DNA from: Platanthera guangdongensis
Lineage: Eukaryota; Streptophyta; Magnoliopsida; Asparagales; Orchidaceae
Length of the DNA stretch: 64,000 nucleotides
Assembly (NCBI GenBank): GCA_039583875.1
Contig: CM077158.1
Span: 127,057,221 to 127,121,220, forward strand
Direction of reading: 5' to 3'
The position numbers were made by a program, and so were the translations under genes. Shown here piece after piece: positions 43,629-55,405 of this stretch. The notes beneath the pieces were generated by a model. That model was not told the DNA's origin. It saw only the letters and a list, made by a program, of their open reading frames with translations, and did not search any database. Positions within the stretch are counted from its first letter, which is position 1; the number at the start of each line of letters is the position of its first letter.

Positions 43629-45068
43629 CTCCCCCTTCTTTCTCTCACTCTCCACCGCTGCTCTCTCCCTCCTCTCTGTGGCCGTCTCTCTCCTCTCCCA
43701 GGCTAGATCTCTCCACCACGGATGCTCTGGTCACTGAGAAACATGCTGACCTAGATCTTCCCATTGCTTTTCGCAAAGGTGTGTAGATGTGTACCCAACA
43801 CCCGCTGGCTGCTGTTGTTTCATATGATCGTCTCACTCCTTCTCGCAGGGCATTTGCATTGGCTATCTCTGCGACTGTCACTCCCCTCACCTACTTGGAA
43901 GCTCTTGTTGTTCCTCACTAGAAGGCTGCCATGGATAAGGAAATTGCTACCCTCACTCAACGGGGTATATGGACCCTTATTCCTCCCCCATTGGGCACTA
44001 ATGTGGTTGGTTATTGCTGTGTCTTTGTTGTAAAGTTCCATACGGATGGCAGTGTGGATCGCTACATATACCGCCTGGTTGCCAAAGGCTTCACTCAGAA
44101 CTATGGTGTTGATTACTTTAACAACTTCTCTCTCGTTTCTTAACTCAGCAACATTCTATTCCTTCACTTTGTGGTTGTCAACAGGGATTGGCCCATTTCA
44201 CAGCTGAATTTTAAGAATGCCTTTCTCTATGGTAATATTCAGGAAGATGTTGACATGGAGCAACCACTTGGGTATGTTTCTCAGGGGGAGAAACGAGTAT
44301 GTCGGCTGAAGAAGGCCATCTATGGCCTAAAGTAATGCCCTCGGGCTTGGTTTGACAAGTTTGGCGTCTTTGTTGCGGCCATTGGTTTTGCTAGAAGTTC
44401 TACCGATCACTCTTTGTTCATTCACAAGACCTCCTCGGGTCTGGTGGTTCTTGCGGTATATGTGGATAACATTCTTCTTACTGGCGTTGACTATGCTTGG
44501 GTAGCTTTGACAAAGAAACACCTCCGTCAACACCTAGTCAAAAAGGATATGGGATCCACAAAATACTTTCAGGGGATTGAAATCTCTAGGAAGCCCAATT
44601 CCATGGTCCTTTCCAAACGAAAGTATGCTCTTGATCTACTAAAAGAGGCAGGGTTGACTGGTGCTAAACCTGCCCGACATCCCATGGCTGCTGGAGAGGA
44701 CAAAACTTGGACAGATGACTCGCCTCCTCTATCCGATCTTACGAGGTATCAGAGTCTGGTTGACAAACTCATTTATCTCATGGTAACCAGACCCGACATC
44801 TCCTATGATGTGGGCAAGGTGAGCCAATTCATGCAAGTTCCTAGGGAGTGTCATCTGCAATCTGCCCTAAGGATATTGGAGTATGTTAAAGCAGCGCCAG
44901 GGAAAGGATATCTTTTTCAAAAGAATGGTCACTTGAGGGTTGAAGCGTACTCAGATTCGAGCTATGCTGATGACAAAGGTGACCGCAAGTCAACATCATG
45001 TTTTTGCACATTGTTGGCAGAAATCTTGTGAGCTAGAAGTGCAAGAAATAGTCTGTGGCCTCCAGGTC
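43629..45068 (+). pseudogene. pol: Copia element F reverse transcriptase and RNase H N-terminal part
   Basis: RT motifs in order: LDLPIAFRKGV, ALAISATVTPLTYLEAL, GIWTLIPPP, RLVAKGFTQNYGVDYF, AFLYGNIQEDV, KKAIYGLK followed by a stop where Gln is expected (44332-44334), and VYVDNILLTG, in which the catalytic YVDD has become YVDN (about 44459-44470). RNase H starts with VEAYSDSSYADDKGDRKST. A stop after KCKK (about 45048) lies at the same codon as the 50503 stop in F2. Element B is inserted at 45069. Confidence 0.85.
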
Positions 45069-47008
45069 TAAAAGTGAGCAATTAGATCAGGAATATTCTA
45101 GAGGGGGGGGGGCTGAATAGAGTATTTAGAGTTTTATAATATTCTTTGCTCGATAATGCAGATTAGTCTAAGTGCAGTAGTAAATAAATCAAAATATAAA
45201 AGCACAGAAAATAACTACCACATCCACAGCAAGAAAACAAAAGAAAGAGTGCAACCAGACGACACAAGAAATTTATAGTGGTTCCCCAACCTGGGTACAT
45301 CCACTCTTCTACCACCCTTGTAGGAATCCACTGAGGTTTTTGATCAGGTGACTGACAGCAATGAGCTTTTGATCAGGTGCTCAAAAACAAAATCCCTAAG
45401 TCTTTTGATCAGGTGACTTGTAATCAGGAATCACTTTTGAAGGGATATGACCCTTTACACAGTGGGGGTGAGAGAGTTGATTATGTATTCTCTGTCAACA
45501 ATCAGAGAGAAGACTTGTGGATTATTGATGGTAGCAAATGGCTCCCCCTGAGATATTGAATGATTCAAGGAAATATGGAAGCCTTGCTGCAGGGTGATAG
45601 GCCTTCAAGATTTTAGCCTTTATCTGCAGGATCCTCTTGACAGATTTGATAGTTGTTGTCCTTGGAAGTCCTGGAGTGTTGAAGTAAGAAGACTCTTGAT
45701 TTTGTATGATTGTTCTTCTTCTTCTGAGAGCAGATCTTCGTTTTTTATCAGAGCTTTTGTGAAAGGAGCAGAGAAGCTGTTGAAGAGAGACCGACTAAAC
45801 AAAAAATGTTTGTGTCTGTGTATGCTGTGTCTCTGCAATTGCTCTGGTACTCTGATTGTTCTTGCTTCCTTTCTATCAGGAAAGAGAGAAAAATCTCTTT
45901 TTTTATATTTCCTGAGGGAATTTCCTTTCGAAATTTGAATCCTTCTACGGCAATCAATGTTGGGGGTCCTTTAAAATAAATTGCATTGATTTCTTTCCCC
46001 AACTGTCCCTTGGAAAAATGAAAAAACAATAATTCTGATGAAAGCAATGATTAATGTACCGTCCAACGGTAATATTCAGAGAATATTTTATCATTAATCA
46101 TTCAGAAATTATTGCCATAGACTATAGACAGAAGTAATAAATGCTAAGTCTGGACTCGTCGAACTGATGACAGAATTCGTCGAGCTGATAACTGTGTTCA
46201 TCGACTGGAGTTCAGCAACTATTCTGGACTTAGAATATTCACAGTTGTATCTGAACTGAAAGTTAAAGTCTCCAGAATTCGTCGACCTAAGATTTGATTT
46301 TGTCGAGCTGAGTTTCTGGCTGGAGTTGTAAAATATTCTGTGTGTCGACACAATTACTCCGGGTGTCGACACAGGTGGTGTCGACCGATATCCTGTGTGT
46401 CGACACAAGTCTTCTGTGTGGTGTCGACACAACCTTTCCAAAGTGTCGACTGATATCATGTGTGTCGGCACAAGTCTTCTGTGTGGTATCGACACAACCT
46501 TTCTAAAGTGTCGACTGATATCATGTGTGTCGACACAAGTTCTTCTAGTGTCGACTCAATTGGTGTCGACATATACTCTGAGTGTCGACACAAGTCTTCT
46601 GGTTCTAAGTTGTTGAAGTAGATAATCCAGAATTCGTCGGGCAGAGAGCTAAGTTCATCGACCTGAGACTTGAGAATATAGTCTTGACAGAATGTTGTAG
46701 TAGTCCAAAGATTCGTCGACCAAAGAATAAAGTTCGTCGAGCTCAGCTCAGAGAATTTTCTCTAAGGTCGTCGAGCTGAGCATGAAAATCATCGAACTGA
46801 GTTCGACGAACGTAGAACTCACTTTACATAGTCTTTAAATCTTCTAAGTCTTGAATCTCTGGCAGTCTTGTTGATAGCTGGTCCATGTGATGTTGACTCT
46901 AAGGACTTGTCCTACACTCTAGGACATAACTATGACCCTGGCTATACATTGTGGGTCATATGATCCTAATTTAGTGAACCTAGCTCAAATCTTACCAAGG
47001 ATCCAACA
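45069..47008 (-). mobile_element. 3' LTR of element B
   Basis: On the minus strand it runs from TGTTGGATCCTTGG at 47008 to CTCACTTTTA at 45069 (final CA mutated). Length is 1940 bp. It carries both TCGTCGA and GTGTCGACAC arrays. ORFs at 45377-46047 are chance readings. Confidence 0.88.
46340..46600. repeat. GTGTCGACAC array with 65-bp period in the B 3' LTR
   Basis: TGTGTCGACACAAGTCTTCT units start at 46396, 46461 and 46526, each with a second palindrome and a GTGTCGACTGATATC word. The 5' LTR has the same array at about 62430-62690. Confidence 0.85.
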
Positions 47009-47022
47009 ATCTCCCCCTATTT
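47009..47022 (-). promoter_or_regulatory. Polypurine tract of element B
   Basis: The minus strand reads AAATAGGGGGAGAT just before the LTR, identical to C1's tract. Confidence 0.85.
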
Positions 47023-47193
47023 GGGTGAGTTCACTAATTACAGACTCAAATCAAAATTGAAAAATAAACAAAGCAGAAAAAGCATATATCTGGCAGAGAT
47101 CACTAACACATGCAGCAGATATATATATACATAAGCTTTGTTCATAATATAGAGCAGTTATAGATAATTGTAGAAAACAAAAGACTTCAAAAT

Positions 47194-49756
47194 TTACTTC
47201 TTCTGTTTCTTTTCCTTTGGCATTTCTTGCTTGCTCTTCTCTCCAGGATTTGTAAACACAATCTCTCTTTTGGGATCTGAAGCTTGCAATTTTGTCATGG
47301 TCATGTCAGCAACCCCTATAATCTTCAAAGATGTAGCTCTGAGGACAACTGCTTCTGGGTGCAACTTCATGTATTGAAAAACTTGTTTGCTTTATCAAAT
47401 CTTTTAAGTTTCTTTTTCCTGTGCTTTGACATTGTTGAATATTCAGAAGGATCCTTTCCTTCAGCTTTGGCTTTGTTAATCATAGAAAGGCCTACAATTT
47501 CCTGGATTCTGGTCATTCTAGTAGTAGTAGCTGTTTCAGGATCTTCAAAAGGAACAGGCGGAGAGGATGGTCTTTTAAAGCCTTCAGCTGGTTGATGTTC
47601 AGTGGATTGTTGCTGTTGTTGTTGATGTTGCTGCTGCTGTTGATGTTGCTTTCCTGAAGAGTACTTCCTATGCTGGCTGCTTCCATATGATCTCTCTTGG
47701 TGTCTTTGATATGTTTGAAGTGGGGCAGATCTTTGAGAAGATGTGCTTGAAGCACCAGCAGTTGGAGGAGGTGGAGGAGGTGGATCTCTTATATATTAAT
47801 GAACTGGTGGAGGAGAGTACTTTCTGCTTTTCTTCCTTTCCTTCTGCTGATTTTAGATAGCCACATCCAAGATGGCATCCCTTTGTATGGAGTTATCTTT
47901 TGGAGAATATAATAAGGAGTGTCATTATTTGGATTAGGTTTAGGAGCAGGAGGAGGAGGGGCTTTTCTTTTCTTTGATAGTAACTTCCTCTTAGGTTAAT
48001 CATCTGAATCATCTTCCTCATCCTCATCATCATCATTATCATTATCTGATCCCTGAGGGTTATAATATAGGTCATTGAGTGCTATTAGAGCCTCAGCAGA
48101 AATGATTGGTTTTTCAGGAGCTTGATCAGAAACTTCAACAGGACCAAGAGAAGAAGCCATAAGAGAGACTGGAGAACTGGTTCTGATAGTGCTTTCAGCA
48201 GCTACCTTAATTTCTTCTTCTATATCAGCCAAAATCAAATCATCCAGATTTGGTATGGGTGAGTCATTCATTACAAATGTTGGAACAGAAATAACTTCTT
48301 CTGGAGATGGCATGACTGCTTGCTTTGAAATAACAAAACTATCTCTAAGTTGCTTAACAACTTTTGGAGAGATTGGAGAAGTATATGGTACAATAGCCAA
48401 GGATGGCTTAGTAGGTACTGCTGGAATATAATTCAGAAACGCAGTATCAAAACTTTTTAATAAATCAACTAAGTTTACTGTGGGATTAATTATGAATTCA
48501 GAAACAAAAAGAATGTCTTCAGCAACTGTCTCTTCAGGGACTGAATCATCAAGGTCCATGTCAGTCTCAATGAAATGAATCAAATCAATTAAATTTCTAT
48601 CATCTGGTATAAATTCTGTATCTGTTGTTACTGTCTCTATATCTGCTGTTGCTGGAGCTGGAGAAACTGAGACTGGAGCCACTGCTGGAGCTGCTTCAGC
48701 TTCTTCATTAAGCATCTCCCCCAGCCTGGTTTCAGTGTATACTGGAGCTAGGCCCCTGAATGAAGAGGGGGCAGCAGTGAAGGCAGAGAGCTGAGTAGAA
48801 AGGGTGGAGATAGAAGTAGCAAGAGGTGTAATGGCCTCTACTATAAGAGATTTGAGTAGAGGAGTGATGAGAGTAAGTACAGAGGTAATGGTAGAGGGAT
48901 CCAGAGATGGAGTAGCAGATGGTTCAGTAGAATGTTGGGTGGAGACATTGTGAGGTATGGTAGATGTTGGAGATGATGAAGGAGGGACATCTGGCATGTG
49001 GACATCCTGAGTGGATGGATGTGGAGGGGGGAGGAGAATTGAAGGGGGAAGTTAGAAGATCAAAATTTGGAATGGAGGATAGGTGAGGTGGAAGAGGAGA
49101 TGAAGGGGGTGTCGGATCTGGTAAATCTGTGGGGGATTGAGGTGATTGAGGTGGAGTGGGTTGATGGTAGTCCTGAATAGGAGATGAGGGGATGTTCGTA
49201 AGATCTAGGGGTGGAGAGGTGGCAAAAGATGTAGCTGTAGTAGAAGTAGGAATAGAGCGTGTTGGTTGTTGATGTGGTGGAAGTTATTGTTGGAGTTGTT
49301 GGGATTGTTGAGTTGCTGGAAGAGATGGAGATGTGGGGATGGTCTCTTCAGTAGGGTGGGGAGAGTCTCTGACAGCCCTGGTGCTTTCAGAAGCTGGGGT
49401 GGAAGAGGTTGAAGCCTTGGATGGCCTAGTTATGGTCCTCTCCCACCTGCTAAACAAGGTGCATGTGAGCCTCTTGCTAGCATTAATGAATATGGTCTGT
49501 GAGACCAGGGATTCTGCAGCCTTCTCGTTCAGGAAGATCCCTATGATCCTTCCAAAACAGACTTCCTTCTTGTTGTTCTTTTTCTTTATCAAATCAAATA
49601 TGATTTGAGCCCAATCCACTTCCTTCTTATTAATCACTGTACACATAACCAGAAACTGGTGTCTGGTAATGTATTCATGGGCAGTATGCTTGCCCAGCAA
49701 AACCTTTCTTACAATATCTGCCAAGAACTTAAATTCGGAAGACAGATATTTCTTTG
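47194..49756 (-). pseudogene. Extra ORF of element B, main part
   Basis: This continues the frame cut by F2 at 49757: YLSSEFKFLADIVRKVLLGKH, HQFLVMCTVINKKEVDW and VCFGRIIGIFL, then FSRWERTITRPSK and a Gln-rich end with a stop at 49284. An open frame from 48997 to 47996 has STITSVLTLITPLLKSLIVE, a FRGLAPVYTETRLGEML motif shared with C2 (FRGLAPVPTETGQGE), and an acidic run before the stop at 47996. A frameshifted His/Gln-rich and Pro-rich end follows with a basic C-terminus ending at 47194. Confidence 0.78.
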
Positions 49757-49761
49757 ATAAC

Positions 49762-50132
49762 TGTAAAAAGTAGCGAAATTGCACGAACAAACGGATAGAG
49801 TTCTGAATAATTAAAATTTTATTATCCAAAAATGATATCATTTACAAAGGTATGACCTCCATTTTATAGAATGGAGGGGATATGGGAGAGTACAAATAAA
49901 CAATGTGGGACTAAATATTTACAGTACTGAGCGGCTAGAAATAAAGGAGACCGCATAGGCCGCGCGGTTAGACAAAAGAGTTAACCGCTCGGCAACTCCA
50001 TCAGGATAGAACAGGCCGCAATAGGAGACCGATAGACAGCCCTGTCTCCAGGAATCTGAGGAGACCGCCAGACCGCTCGGTCAATAAACTGCTGGACAAG
50101 ACCACAGGGCCGCCAGGTCTAATACTTCAACA
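49762..50132 (-). mobile_element. 3' LTR of F2
   Basis: On the minus strand it starts TGTTGAAGTATTAG at 50132 and ends TACTTTTTACA at 49762. CATTCTATAAAATGG is a likely promoter element. Confidence 0.92.
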
Positions 50133-50146
50133 CTCCCCCTCAAGCT
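50133..50146 (-). promoter_or_regulatory. Polypurine tract of F2
   Basis: The minus strand reads AGCTTGAGGGGGAG directly before the LTR, the same as F's tract at 63441-63454. Confidence 0.85.
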
Positions 50147-52038
50147 GGAGCATAGATATCAATCATGCCCAGCTTGTCACAAATGTGGAAGAAGGAAGTA
50201 GAGATCAGCTTTGTGAAGATATCTGCCAATTCTTTGTCAGAGATGACAAATGGTGTACATATCTGTTTCTTCAAAATCTCTTCCCGAATGAAGTGGCAGT
50301 CAACCTCTATATGCTTTGTTCTCTCATGGAAGACTGGATTTCTGGATCTGTATATGGCGGGCTTGTTGTCACAGAACATAGGAAGAGGATAGCCATAGAC
50401 CTCCCCTAGGTCAAGCATGAGAGCCTGCAACCACTTTAACTCACATGTGGTTGACGTCATACTCCGGTATTCGGCTTCTGCACTGGATCTGGAGACAACG
50501 GACTATTTCTTGCTCTTCCAACTCACAAGATTTCCTCCAACAAAGGTACAAAAACCTGATGTGGATTTACGATCGCCTTTGTCATTCGCGTAACTAGAAT
50601 CTGAGTAGGCCTCAACCCTCAGATGACCATTCTTCTGAAAGATAAGCCCTTTGTCTGGTGCTGCTTTGATATACTCTAAACTCTTTAGGGCAGACTGAAG
50701 GTGGCACTCCCTGGGAGCTTGCATAAACTGACTGACCTTGCCTACAGCATAGGCGATGTCGGGTCTAGTCACCGTGAGATAGATGAGTGTGCCTACCAAA
50801 CATCTGTACCTGGTGACATCAGATAGAGGAGGCGAGTCATCCATCCACGTTTTGTCTTCTCCAATAGCCATGGGAAACCGAGCCGGTTTGGCACCTGTCA
50901 ATCCTGCTTCTTGTAGAAGATCAAGGGCATACTTCCATTGGGAGAGGACCAACGAGTCAAGTTTTCGAGAGATTTCTATCCCCAAGAAGTATTTCGGGGA
51001 GCCCATATCCTTCGTGACCAAGTGTTGATGGAGGTGCTTCTTCGTCAAGTCCGCCCCATCTCGATCATCACCAGTAAGAAGAATATCATCCACATATACT
51101 ACCAAAACCACCAGTCCCGAGACCGTTTTGCGAATGAATAAGGAGTGATCGGCCGAACTCCTTATAAAGCCAATGGTAGCCACAATACCACTAAATTTGT
51201 CGAACCACGCCCGAGGGCTCTGCTTTAGGCCATAAATGGCCTTCTTCAAATGGCATACGCGTGTCTCCCCCTGAGCAACATACCCAGGAGGTTGCTCCTT
51301 ATAAACGTCCTCCTGAAGATCGCCATAGAGAAAAGCATTCTTCACATCAAGCTGGGAAATAGCCCAATCCCGGTTAACAGCCATAGAGAGAAGAACCAGG
51401 ATGGTGCTGAGGCGAGCAATTAGAGAAAAAGTGTCAAAGTAATCAATTCCATAAGTCTGAGTGAAGCCTTTGGCCACCAACCGGGCCTTGTAGCGATCCA
51501 CAGTGCCGTCGGGCCGAAATTTCACAACGAAGACCCTGCGACAGCCAACCACATCAGTGCCCACGGGAGGAGGAACAAGGGTCCAGGTACCCCGTTTAGT
51601 AAGAGTAGCCATCTCTTCATCTATGGCAGACTTCCAATGAGGTATAGTAAGAGCCTCCTGGTAGGTGCGGGGAGTAGAAGTAGCGGAGATAGCCAAGGCA
51701 AAACACTTGTGAGAAGGAGAAAGCCGATCATAGGAAACAACTGCCACAAGCGGGTGTTGAGTACACGCCCGCACCCCTTTGCGAAGAGCAATGGGAAGAT
51801 CCAGGTCGACGGGTGCGTCAGCGACCGGAGCGTCCGTGGTGGATAAGGCTGGCCCGGGACTAGAGAGAGACGGCGGCGGAGAGGAGGGAGGAGGGGTGGG
51901 TGGGGAGATGGACAGGGAAGGAGACGGTGGAGGAGGAGATGGAGGCGGGGAGACGTCGAGAGGCATGGAGGGAACGGAGAGATCAGAAGGAAGAGAGGAG
52001 GTAGGAGAGAAGTAGGAAGCATTCTCGAAAAATGTCAC
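50140..52038 (-). pseudogene. pol: Copia element F2 reverse transcriptase and RNase H
   Basis: A 511-codon open frame (52038-50503) holds a Pro/Ser-rich linker, ALAISATSTPRTYQEAL, RGTWTLVPPP, RLVAKGFTQTYGIDYFDTF, QLDVKNAFLYGDL, AIYGLKQSPRAW, the intact catalytic VYVDDILLTGDD, and RNase H starting VEAYSDSSYANDKGDRKSTSGFCTFVGG. One stop after WKSKK (50503-50505) separates the rest of RNase H in the same frame (SSAEAEYRSM, FCDNKPAIY, HVE-like KHIEVDCHFIREEI), ending at 50140. It is the best preserved RT in the window. Confidence 0.9.
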
Positions 52039-53020
52039 ATCCGCGGAGACAAATTGCTTGCGGAGAAGGGGGTCAAAACAACAATAACCTTTCTAAGTGG
52101 TAGAGTACCCCAGAAAGACACACTTGGTGGAACGGGGGAAAGCTTGTCGCGAGTAGCGGATGGAGCGTGAACAAAGGCCGTACAACCAAAGACACGGAGA
52201 GGGAGAGGAAAAGGTTCCTTGTGGGTGTAGAGAATGGAGAAGGGGGTCTGGCCATGGAGAACTGTGGAGGGAAGGCGATTGATGAGATAGCAGGCGAGGA
52301 GTACAGCGTAGCCCCAGTAGGAGCGAGGTACGTGCATCTACGTCATGAGAGTACGAGCAACATCAAGTAGATGACGGTTTTTACTCTCCGCCACCCCATT
52401 CTGCTGGGAGGTGTAAACACAAGTAGTTTGATGAAGAAGACCATGTTGGTGAAAGAAAGATGAGAACTCATGATTAAGATATTCCTTGACATTATCAGAA
52501 CGTAAAACTTTAATAGAAATTTCAAACTGATTCTGAATCATAAATTAAAAGGATTGTCAAACAGAAAAGAGTTCAGAGCGATCTTTTAATAGATAGACCC
52601 AGGTACATCGTGAAAAATCATCTATAAAAGTGACAAAATAAGAACTACGCCGACCAATAGTGAGGGTAGGAGCCGGACCCCATGCATCAGAATGAATAAA
52701 ATCAAACGGGCGAGAGGAGCCACGACCTTGCTTTGGTGGGAAGGAGGAGCGATGATGTTTGTCAAGCTGACACGCATCACAGTTGAGCAGAGAACTGGTA
52801 GGAGGTAAGTGAGGCAGAAGCTGTCGAAGAATCCGAGGAGGAGGATGTCCAAGGCGAAGATGCCACTGAAGGAGATCGGTGGAGGAGGAGTAGGCGGATA
52901 GAGCAGAAACATCGTCGAGGAAGTAGAGGCCGCAACTCTCAGTCCCAGTAGCAATCGTCTGCTGGGTCCTCGGGTCCTGAAAAGAACAAGTAGTTGGAGT
53001 GAACAAGACGGAGCACTAAA
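52039..53020 (-). pseudogene. pol: Copia element F2 pre-integrase and integrase
   Basis: Motifs on the minus strand: FTPTTCSFQDP, DDVSALSAY, LLQWHLRLGHPPP, NCDACQLDKHH, FIHSDAWGPAPT (first Asp), FVTFIDDFSRCTWVYLLKD, VLRSDNVKEYL (second Asp), QQNGVAESKN (Glu), YWGYAVLLACYLINR and VFGCTAF. Stops lie at 52557, 52338 (Gln codon changed to TAG) and a frameshift precedes the RT frame. Confidence 0.87.
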
Positions 53021-53480
53021 GTTGCAGGCATAAAGTAGTAACAGATAATAAATTTCACGGAAACTTCGGGACATAGAGAGTGTCCTCCAAGCAAAGTGAT
53101 GGGGTGAGTTGAACCATGCCCCTCCCATGAACCGGGGACGGCGAACCATCCGCCACACGAACCGGGGGTAAGCGGTTTTGTGTCTCAAGATGGGAGAAGC
53201 AATGAGGGTTGCCCGTCATATGATTCGTAGCACCAGAGTCAATCAGTCATTTACCTTGGGTAACGATGTGGGCACTACCTGACGTTGTGGCTACAGAAGC
53301 AGACAGCCGAGAAGAGGCGGAGGCCAAAGAAGGAGCATCACCGGAAGGGCGAAGATGAGAACGTTTCTGCCAGCAGCGGTCAACAGAATGGTCGGTACGA
53401 CTACAGTGAGAGCAGAGGAACCGGGACGAACCCCGTCTGCCGGAGTAACCGCGGCCACTAGGGCCCCCCTTCTGAGCTTA
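53021..53480 (-). pseudogene. pol: Copia element F2 zinc knuckle and protease
   Basis: After the gag stop at 53478-53480, the same frame reads CSHCSRTDHSVDRC (zinc knuckle), then a stop, then LIDSGATNHMTGNP with the catalytic Asp-Ser-Gly, VADGSPSPV and LEDTLYVPKF. A stop just before the protease motif (near 53250) and one after PKFP break it. Confidence 0.82.
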
Positions 53481-54170
53481 ATGAGCAAAGGAGTCCTGGG
53501 AAGGTGGGGAGGCCAACAGAGGCCGCTGGAGCAGCGAAGTAACAGCGGCAATGCGAGCCGCGGTGGCATCCAAAGTAGGAGATTCCGCCTCACCCAGGAT
53601 CTGTTGGCGGATCATATCATAGGAATCGGGAAGACGGAGAAGATAACAAACAACTAGGAGTTCCTGGAAGTGTTTGTGTTGTTCGGCCAAGTCCGCGGAG
53701 ATGGGGCGATTCTGGAGGATTTCAGCACCAAGAGCCTGAACCTGCTGATAAGCCGCAGCAGGAGACATAGAAGGGCGGGCGAAGAGGTCCGCATAGAGAG
53801 TATAAATGCGGGATGTCTGTCCCCCCTTCGAATAGAGAGCAGTGAGGTGAAGCCAGGCGGCCTTGACCATCTCATCATGGCGAATGACGAGAAGGCACTC
53901 ATCAGAGAGGCTGTTGGCCAGCCAAGTGCGGACAAGAGCATCACTCGCATCCCAGTCATCAAACTCAGGAGAGTTACGAGGAGGAGGGTCATCGGTGAGG
54001 TGATGACGCTTGCGCTGAGAGCGAAGAAGGAAGGTGAAAGAAACGCTCCAATCGGGATAGTTGGAGCCAACCAGCTTAGAAAGGGTGCCAAGGTTGCCCG
54101 AAGGAGGAGGTGGAGAAGGAGAGGCAGGAGTGGTGGAGATAACGGGGGTGGTGAGACCGGAAGTAGTCAT
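53481..54170 (-). CDS. gag: Copia element F2 gag
   Basis: Open from ATG at 54170 (MTTSGLTTPVIS) to the stop at 53478. It has NYPDWSVSFTFLLRSQ, DASDALVRTWLANSLSDECL, YQQVQALGAEILQ, DLAEQHKHFQELLVVCYLL and QQILGEAES, the most complete copy of this gag in the window. The frame is open further upstream to 54617, but that part differs in F and is C/T-rich leader, so I take the later start. Gag would form cytoplasmic particles; the stop before the zinc knuckle probably separates it from pol. Confidence 0.78.
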
Positions 54171-54637
54171 CGAACACAGCAAGAAACCGCGCAAGAAGAT
54201 GAGAAGCCGCGGGGAGAGGAAAAGAGGGCAACTCGCGCGAAACCGCAGCGGTTTAAAAGGAAGAAGCCGCGCGAACACAAGAGGCCAGGAAGCAAACAAA
54301 GGCACAGCGGGGAAGAGGTCGCTCGAACCGAAACATCCGAGCGAACAAAATAGAAGAGGAAGCAAGAAGCAGCGACCAGAACAAGTCGCAAGCCGGGCGA
54401 ACAGAATCAGGTCGCAATGACTAGGAAGCCGGAGAGGCAAGAAGGAACCAGGGTGCGGCGACAATGAAACAAGTCGCGGCCACGAAGAGCAGCAGGAGAA
54501 GAGAAGCAAGGAAAAACAAGCCGCGCGAACAGCGCAGCGGACAGAGGAGAAGGCAAGCCGCGAAGACAGGTCGCGTAAAGCAGAAAACAAGCCGCGAGAA
54601 TCAGAGAGCGCACACAATCAGGAGGAAAAGACTGTGT
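54171..54637 (-). other. Leader of F2
   Basis: Rich in CGCGGC/GCGACC words, like F's leader at 21462-21889. The plus-strand ORFs at 53670-54661 are shadows of this composition. Confidence 0.5.
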
Positions 54638-54649
54638 GCTCTGATATCA
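54638..54649 (-). promoter_or_regulatory. Primer binding site of F2
   Basis: The minus strand reads TGATATCAGAGC directly after the LTR, one base different from the initiator-Met tRNA site TGGTATCAGAGC. Confidence 0.85.
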
Positions 54650-55020
54650 TGTAAAAAGTAGCAAACTTGCAAGAACAAACGGATAGAGTTTTGAATAATT
54701 GAAATTTTATTATCCAAAAACGATATCATTTACAAAGGTATGACCTCCCTTTTATAGAATGGAGGGGATATGGGAGAGTACAAATAAACAATGTGGGACT
54801 AAATATTTACAGTACTGAGCGGCTAGAAATAAAGGAGACCGCATAGGCCACACGGTTAGACAAAAGAGTTAACCGCTCGGCAACTCCATCAGGATAGAAC
54901 AGGCCGCAATAGGAGACCAAAAGACTGCCCGGTCTCCAGGCATCTGAGGAGACCTCCAAACCACTCGGTCAACAAATCGCTGGACAAGACCACAAGGCCG
55001 CCCGGTCTAATACTTTAATA
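54650..55020 (-). mobile_element. 5' LTR of F2
   Basis: On the minus strand it starts TATTAAAGTATTAG (TG mutated to TA) at 55020 and ends TACTTTTTACA at 54650. Length is 371 bp, equal to the 3' LTR. Confidence 0.92.
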
Positions 55021-55396
55021 ATAACTTATTGGGATTATCTCTAGTATATCCCATTAAACCTAACATCTTATCATATTCTTCTGAATCAATGTCTAATTGT
55101 TCTTCTCCATTAATCAATCCAAAAATTTCAATAAGTACTGCGGGAGATAAAGATACAGGGTTACTCGCAATTGTTCTGATCATAGTGTTCTCCTCTAATG
55201 TAGATGTATAAGCCCACTCTCTAAATTGAGTTGCAGACAATTTAATCCTTGTTGACATCAGATTTTTCAGTTTCTGTTCCTCCAGAAGTTCCAGTATATG
55301 CAGAAATATTGGATCTGAATGTTGAAAGGATTCGAAGTCGACGTCAAAGCCCGTGTCAAACTTCATTCCTGTTAGGGCACCTGCTGGAATAGCCAT
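55021..55396 (-). pseudogene. Extra ORF of element B, N-terminal part
   Basis: ATG at 55396 opens MAIPAGALTGMKFDTGFDVD, followed by FQHSDPIFLHILELLEEQKLK and REWAYTSTLEEN, nearly the same as C2 at 31858. The frame is open until F2 cuts it at 55020; the rest is at 49756-47194. Together with that part the length is about 2.94 kb. Function unknown. Confidence 0.8.
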
Positions 55397-55405
55397 TGGA
55401 ATCAC

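Larger units (their letters stand above)
49762..55020 (-). mobile_element. Copia element F2, near full length
   Basis: LTRs of 371 bp at both ends and the duplication ATAAC (49757-49761, 55021-55025) inside B's extra ORF. It is a member of the F family: LTR words such as GCGGTCT, AGTCCCACATTG and TTTGGATAATAAAATTT and all coding motifs match. About 25 differences were counted by eye over 371 aligned LTR positions with no gaps. It is younger than F, which B had already entered. Confidence 0.93.

Noticed and set aside
53670..54420. Long Arg/Lys-rich plus-strand ORFs
   Set aside because: They are antisense shadows of F2 gag and its CGCGGC-rich leader.
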